A stretch of DNA of 64,000 bases from NCBI GenBank assembly GCA_907163375.1, contig CAJQUW010005702.1, positions 62,001 through 126,000 on the forward strand, given 5' to 3'. Positions 60,877 to 64,000 of this stretch are shown here, piece after piece (the stretch's first letter is position 1; every line of letters starts with the position of its first letter). Position numbers and translations under genes: made by a program. Source of the stretch: Prostheceraeus crozeri (Eukaryota; Platyhelminthes; Polycladida; Euryleptidae). Below the pieces are notes generated by a model that was not told where the DNA came from, did no database searches, and worked only from the letters and a program-made list of their open reading frames with translations.

Positions 60877-60980
60877 TTTTTATTTATGATTCTTATTTAT
60901 GATTTTTATCTATGATTTTTATTTATGATTTTTATCTACGATTTTTATCTATAATATTTATTTAATTTTTTAGTTTAAAA

Positions 60981-61784
60981 ATGTCTTCGAGAGAATTATC
61001 ATCAGCAGATTTAGACAAAATTAATAATCATTTAGAAAATTTGACAGAGATTTTGGGTTCATCAAAATTTAGTACGACGTTAAAAATTATAACAACTACT
61101 TCATCACACACTTGTAATTTAGAACCCATTCTACATTTGGAACAAAATAAAAATTATCAAATTGCATTGACTAGTTTCTCTACATTTAACACTATTCAAA
61201 ACGTTATCAAAGATGTGAATGATCAATTTAGATATTCTACTGATAAAGGCAAAACATGGAAAATACTAACTTTTCTTCCTGGTTCTTACGAAGTTGAATC
61301 AATATCAAATGAAATTAAGAGACATTTAGGGATACCATTTAAAGATAAGAAACAATTACATTTTGCAGTTGAACCGGCAGTTAATAAATTTTCTCTTACT
61401 TTAGACGAAAATCATCAAGTTGATTTTAATCATGATAGATCATTGTCAAAGCTATTAGGATTTAATAAACAAACTTATAGTCAAGGTTATCATTTAAGTG
61501 AGAAGATTCCAAAAATAACTGAAATAAATTCAATTGTTGTACATTGTGACATTATTGAAGGAGGTTATATAAATGGTAAATTATCAAATTTAATATTCAG
61601 TTTTCCAGCTTTTACTGTGCCCATTGGTTATAGATTAAATGTAATTCCACAAACATTAATATATTTCCCTATTACAAGAAAAACTATTAACAACATTAAC
61701 ATTAGAATCACTGATGAGAAAGGACAAGAAATAAATTTTGGAGGCGAAGAGATTATGATAGATCTTTTGGTTCGAGAGGTATAA
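60981..61784 (+). CDS. Penton-like minor capsid protein (single jelly roll)
   Basis: The 267-residue product has the marks of Polinton minor capsid proteins: a short N-terminal helix (LDKINNHLENLTEILG), a first strand with SKFSTTLKIITTTSS, YQIALTSFSTFNTIQNV, and a C-terminal set SIVVHCDIIEGGYINGKLSNLIFSFPAFTVPIGYRLNVIP, PQTLIYFPITRKTINNINIRITDEKGQEINFGGEEIMIDLLVRE. Such proteins form pentamers at the capsid vertices, the likely anchor of a fibre. Genes for a packaging ATPase and a conserved unknown flank it. The start has TTTTTTAGTTTAAAAATG. The stop codon lies inside the first unit of a 21-bp tandem repeat. The family call comes from overall pattern and context. Confidence 0.75.
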   Translation: MSSRELSSADLDKINNHLENLTEILGSSKFSTTLKIITTTSSHTCNLEPILHLEQNKNYQIALTSFSTFNTIQNVIKDVNDQFRYSTDKGKTWKILTFLPGSYEVESISNEIKRHLGIPFKDKKQLHFAVEPAVNKFSLTLDENHQVDFNHDRSLSKLLGFNKQTYSQGYHLSEKIPKITEINSIVVHCDIIEGGYINGKLSNLIFSFPAFTVPIGYRLNVIPQTLIYFPITRKTINNINIRITDEKGQEINFGGEEIMIDLLVREV

Positions 61785-61832
61785 ACTCCCGTTCGGGAGG
61801 TATAAACTCCCGTTCGAGAGGTATAAACTCCC
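61770..61832 (+). repeat. 21-bp repeat, three copies, over the penton gene stop
   Basis: Units 61770-61790, 61791-61811 and 61812-61832 read GTTCG(A/G)GAGGTATAAACTCCC. The first contains the last codons and the TAA of the penton-like gene. The middle unit has GGGAG-GTATAAA-CTCCC, a 5-bp hairpin. A possible terminator-like RNA structure lies at each copy. Confidence 0.88.
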
Positions 61833-61912
61833 ACGCGAAGCTAGAAAAGTTTAATTTTCTTCTTCTTCTTTAAAAATAAAAACAAAATAAAAATAAATTT
61901 TTTTATTAAAAA

Positions 61913-62677
61913 ATGAGTGTAATGTCTTTAAATAAAAAAAAACTTAAATTTAATCATCATTCAAATTTATCTAATAAAGTTTTGTCAGTTATTTGTGGAA
62001 GATCGGGTTGTGGAAAAACATATCTATTATTTAAAATTTTAACAACTCCAAATTTTTTGGATTATAACAATCTTATAATTTATACAACAACAGCAGAACA
62101 ACCTGTCTATCAATTTTTAAAATATGGATTTGAAAATAATCTTAAAAAAACAGCAATTGCTTCCCTATTCGAAGAATACGAAAAATCTGAATATGAAGAA
62201 GAAATAAGTTCATGGTGTGAGGAAGCAGTAGAAAATACTCAGTTAGTAGAATCTAATAAAAATAACCATATAAAGATACAATTAACAGATGATAGTGGTA
62301 ATATGCAAGATCCTAGTAAACTAGATAAAACAATGAAACATTGTGTAATTTTTGATGATTGTGTTAATGATAGAAATCAGTCAGTTCAGAGAAATTATTT
62401 TACAAGAGGTAGACATAATAACTGTAGTGTTTTTTATTTAACACAAAGTATGTATTCATTAGACGGAAGTGTTATTAGAAAGAATGCAAATATATTTATA
62501 CTATTTGAAATAAATGCAAGAAACTTAAGTGATTTGCTAAGAGATTTATGTATAAGAGATAAAGATGAATTTAAACAATCGTGTAATAATGCTTGGGCAA
62601 AAGATTATGGATTCATTACAATTAATATTGATAAAAAAATTCATGATAGAGTTATCGAACAATTGTTCTCTGACTAG
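61913..62677 (+). CDS. Packaging ATPase, Polinton A32/FtsK-HerA type
   Basis: The 254-residue product matches the compact Polinton packaging ATPase. It has Walker A GRSGCGKTYL at about 30-39, Walker B HCVIFDDC at about 142-149, and the RNYFTRGRHNNCSVFYLTQSMYSLD segment, where viral packaging ATPases carry the conserved RHxxxxxxxLxQ motif. It powers DNA entry into the capsid. The length of about 250 residues is usual for the family. It is last in the plus-strand block, after the penton-like gene. The start has TTTTTTTATTAAAAAATG. It is clearly different from the membrane ATPase at 53621, although both share the TRGRH/TKGRH pattern. Confidence 0.88.
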   Translation: MSVMSLNKKKLKFNHHSNLSNKVLSVICGRSGCGKTYLLFKILTTPNFLDYNNLIIYTTTAEQPVYQFLKYGFENNLKKTAIASLFEEYEKSEYEEEISSWCEEAVENTQLVESNKNNHIKIQLTDDSGNMQDPSKLDKTMKHCVIFDDCVNDRNQSVQRNYFTRGRHNNCSVFYLTQSMYSLDGSVIRKNANIFILFEINARNLSDLLRDLCIRDKDEFKQSCNNAWAKDYGFITINIDKKIHDRVIEQLFSD

Positions 62678-62907
62678 GCTTCGCCTCGAGGGGCTTTGCC
62701 CCGACTGAAAGTCGATCGAAGATTTGTTTACCGAGTGATAAAAAATATACAACATAGGGGTATAATATTTTTTTTAAAATATAATATTTGAATTTTGCGG
62801 TAACATTGGAATACAGCAAAAACATTTTACTGAACAAATTATTTTTTTATTGCTTTGTTGTCTGATATCTTTTCGTTCAAAGGTTTCTCGTTTAAAGTTT
62901 TCCTGTT
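62678..62907. other. Spacer with GC-rich hairpins after the packaging ATPase
   Basis: Immediately after the stop there is AGGCTTCGCCT, then GGGGCTTTGCCCC and CGACTGAAAGTCG (62678-62716): three small hairpins in a row. They fit transcription or RNA end signals shared by the converging genes. The remainder is AT-rich with no open frame of note. Confidence 0.7.
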
Positions 62908-63666
62908 TTAAGTTTTGTTTAATAAAGTTTTGTTTAATAAAGTTTTGCTTAAATTTTCGCTTAAAGTTTTTAGCTCTTCTAAAAAAATTTTGTCATTTTC
63001 TTCATTAGAAATTTTACCATCAGTAAAAGTTTTACCACCCTGTTTATTCTTATCACCAACTTTTTCTGACTGTAATTTAAATGATATTTTATTTACTTCA
63101 TTAGCTATTTGATCAAATTTTTCAATCTCATCTAACGTAATAACATTATCATCACATACTCTTTGAAAGTAGTAATGTAGTTTATCATAGACTTCTTTAA
63201 TATGTAAATGCTTAGTTTTTAATGATTTTCGTTTCTTAGTTATTAAAGATTTATCTAACATTGTAACAAGTGAAGTTGTAAAAACACCCGTACCTGTTAA
63301 AGCTGTAGCAACTACTGGAATTACTAAAACACCTGAAGATATAACAATTGTTAAAGCACCTAAACTTATTGTTAAGAATATGCCAATTCCTTGTGTTACA
63401 TTCTTAACTTTAGTCCATCTCTTTCTTAATTTTTTATAATGCTCTAATCTTAATAATAATTGAGATTCCTTATCTTTCATATACCTTACTCTATCCTTGT
63501 GTTTTTCTATATTTAATTCACTTATTTTTAATTGAGATAACGAAGGATATATTCTTGCGGTCCCTTCCACTTTTGTTTCTTCCATTTCTGAAGTTCCTTC
63601 CACTTTTGTTCCTTCCATTTTTGTTTCATTCATTTCTGAAGTTCCTTCCATTTTTGTTTCTTCCAT
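62908..63666 (-). CDS. Two-helix membrane protein with repeat N-terminus, starting in the right TIR
   Basis: The product has about 252 residues from the ATG at 63666, chosen over an upstream GTG at 63690 because it has the TTTAAAAATG context. It opens with ETKMEGTSEM-like repeats. A basic helix (HYKKLRKRWTKVKNV) leads into two adjoining membrane segments, GIGIFLTISLGALTIVISSG and VLVIPVVATALTGTGVFTTS. The C-terminal half is helical, with CDDNVITLDEIEKFDQIANEV, and the tail repeats LLNKT. A similar layout (basic helix, glycine-rich membrane hairpin, acidic segment) is, as I recall, common in animal Polinton accessory proteins. Function is unknown; membrane remodelling or entry is possible. It converges on the packaging ATPase. 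Confidence 0.7.
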   Translation of the reverse strand: MEETKMEGTSEMNETKMEGTKVEGTSEMEETKVEGTARIYPSLSQLKISELNIEKHKDRVRYMKDKESQLLLRLEHYKKLRKRWTKVKNVTQGIGIFLTISLGALTIVISSGVLVIPVVATALTGTGVFTTSLVTMLDKSLITKKRKSLKTKHLHIKEVYDKLHYYFQRVCDDNVITLDEIEKFDQIANEVNKISFKLQSEKVGDKNKQGGKTFTDGKISNEENDKIFLEELKTLSENLSKTLLNKTLLNKT

Positions 63667-64000
63667 TTTTAAAGAAATATTTTTAGTCACATGATATATT
63701 TTAAAAACCTGAAAGATGGATAAAATTCATGAATTTGAAATTCTCAAATTTGAGATTTTCAACTTTTATGATTTTCGGTGTCCTAGAACGGTCATGATTT
63801 AAGCAATGAAAATCGAACCGAAGGTTCTAGGGCTTCGCCCGATTGTAATTCTCAAATTTGAGATTCTTAACTTTTCTGATTTTTTCGGTGTCCTGGAACG
63901 GTCATGATTTTCAAGGTAAAAATTGTAATTCTCAAATTTGAGATTTTCAACTTTTATGATTTTCGGTGTCCTAGAACGGTCATGATTTTAAGGGTGAAAA
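63527..64000 (-). repeat. Right terminal inverted repeat, inner 474 bp
   Basis: The reverse complement matches 44846-45319 with about one mismatch. It contains the start region and first 46 or so codons of the membrane-protein gene, three GACCGTTC(C/T)AGGACA boxes (63779-63793, 63889-63903, 63967-63981), TCTCAAATTTGAGA palindromes and one GGGCTTCGCCC module with the ACCGAAGGTTC hairpin (about 63813-63841). The outer 298 bp lie beyond the window. Confidence 0.95.

Larger units (their letters stand above)
44548..64000. mobile_element. Polinton/Maverick-type (adintovirus-like) element, right end outside window
   Basis: It is recognised by long terminal inverted repeats, an AG-type terminus, and the combined presence of a protein-primed-type DNA polymerase B, a retroviral-type integrase, an adenovirus-type cysteine protease, a packaging ATPase, and double-jelly-roll and penton-like capsid proteins. 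The PLA2-like domain and small glycine-rich hydrophobic proteins are features I associate with adintoviruses. Assuming symmetric TIRs, the full length is about 19.75 kb, in the usual Polinton range. It sits inside satellite DNA, so it is an integrated copy. The shared 474 bp of TIR differ by about one base, so the insertion is young. It looks largely whole, with about one break in the minor virion gene region. Confidence 0.93.

Noticed and set aside
61628-61834. ORF starting with repeated GVYTSRT
   Set aside because: It is antisense reading of the 21-bp repeat and the penton gene end.
62678-62716. tRNA or bacterial-type terminator
   Set aside because: The three short hairpins do not fold into a cloverleaf, and the setting is eukaryotic. 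They are kept only as hairpins.
44548-64000. A free virus genome joined to satellite by misassembly
   Set aside because: The AG terminus at a precise break in a satellite monomer and the presence of an integrase fit a true insertion. Only the missing right flank leaves room for doubt.

Overview
The window holds two unlike things. Positions 1 to 44547 are an AT-rich tandem satellite with no genes. Positions 44548 to 64000 are most of a large Polinton/Maverick-type element of the adintovirus-like kind, inserted into that satellite. The setting is eukaryotic nuclear DNA: long satellite arrays with higher-order repeats, and an integrated element with AG-type ends, protein-primed DNA polymerase, retroviral-type integrase, adenovirus-type protease and capsid genes. 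An animal, probably an invertebrate, is the most likely host. The sequence does not tell which, and no host gene is present.

Satellite. The basic unit is about 29-34 bp, carrying words such as GTTAAGAATAAAGTT followed by a variable tail. It runs in one orientation from 1 to about 25.24 kb, then flips at a 200-bp near-palindrome centred at 25343/25344 and continues in the opposite orientation to 44547. Each arm has its own higher-order repeats: blocks displaced by 2,233 bp at 11-15 kb on the left and by 1,961 bp at 32-36 kb on the right. The arms therefore evolved apart after the inversion. Monomers are most degenerate beside the junction.

Element. It begins 5'-AGTAATGGG at 44548. Its left terminal inverted repeat (TIR) is 772 bp; the right TIR is inside the window for 474 bp and should end about 300 bp beyond it, giving a total of about 19.75 kb. 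The two TIRs are nearly identical over the shared part (I see about one mismatch), so the insertion is young. It looks largely whole, with about one break.

Gene layout. A protease (plus strand) converges on a minus-strand block: a PLA2-like/integrase fusion, small minor-virion ORFs, the major capsid protein, a pVI-like protein, a 57-residue ORF and a fibre-like coiled-coil protein. From a short divergent spacer at 52270-52354 a plus-strand block follows: a zinc-finger protein, a membrane-anchored FtsK/HerA-type ATPase, a 1526-residue DNA polymerase B, a conserved unknown, a penton-like minor capsid protein and a second packaging-type ATPase. A minus-strand two-helix membrane protein starts inside the right TIR. 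Together these are the parts for genome integration, protein-primed replication, capsid assembly and maturation, DNA packaging and membrane penetration.

The less expected features are the PLA2-integrase fusion joined by a palindrome-based repeat, two P-loop ATPases, a phage-tail-fibre-like motif, a family of GC-rich short palindromes scattered through coding and non-coding parts, a shared T-rich/TAAAAATG motif at nearly every gene start, and repeated tandem duplication of gene 3' ends.
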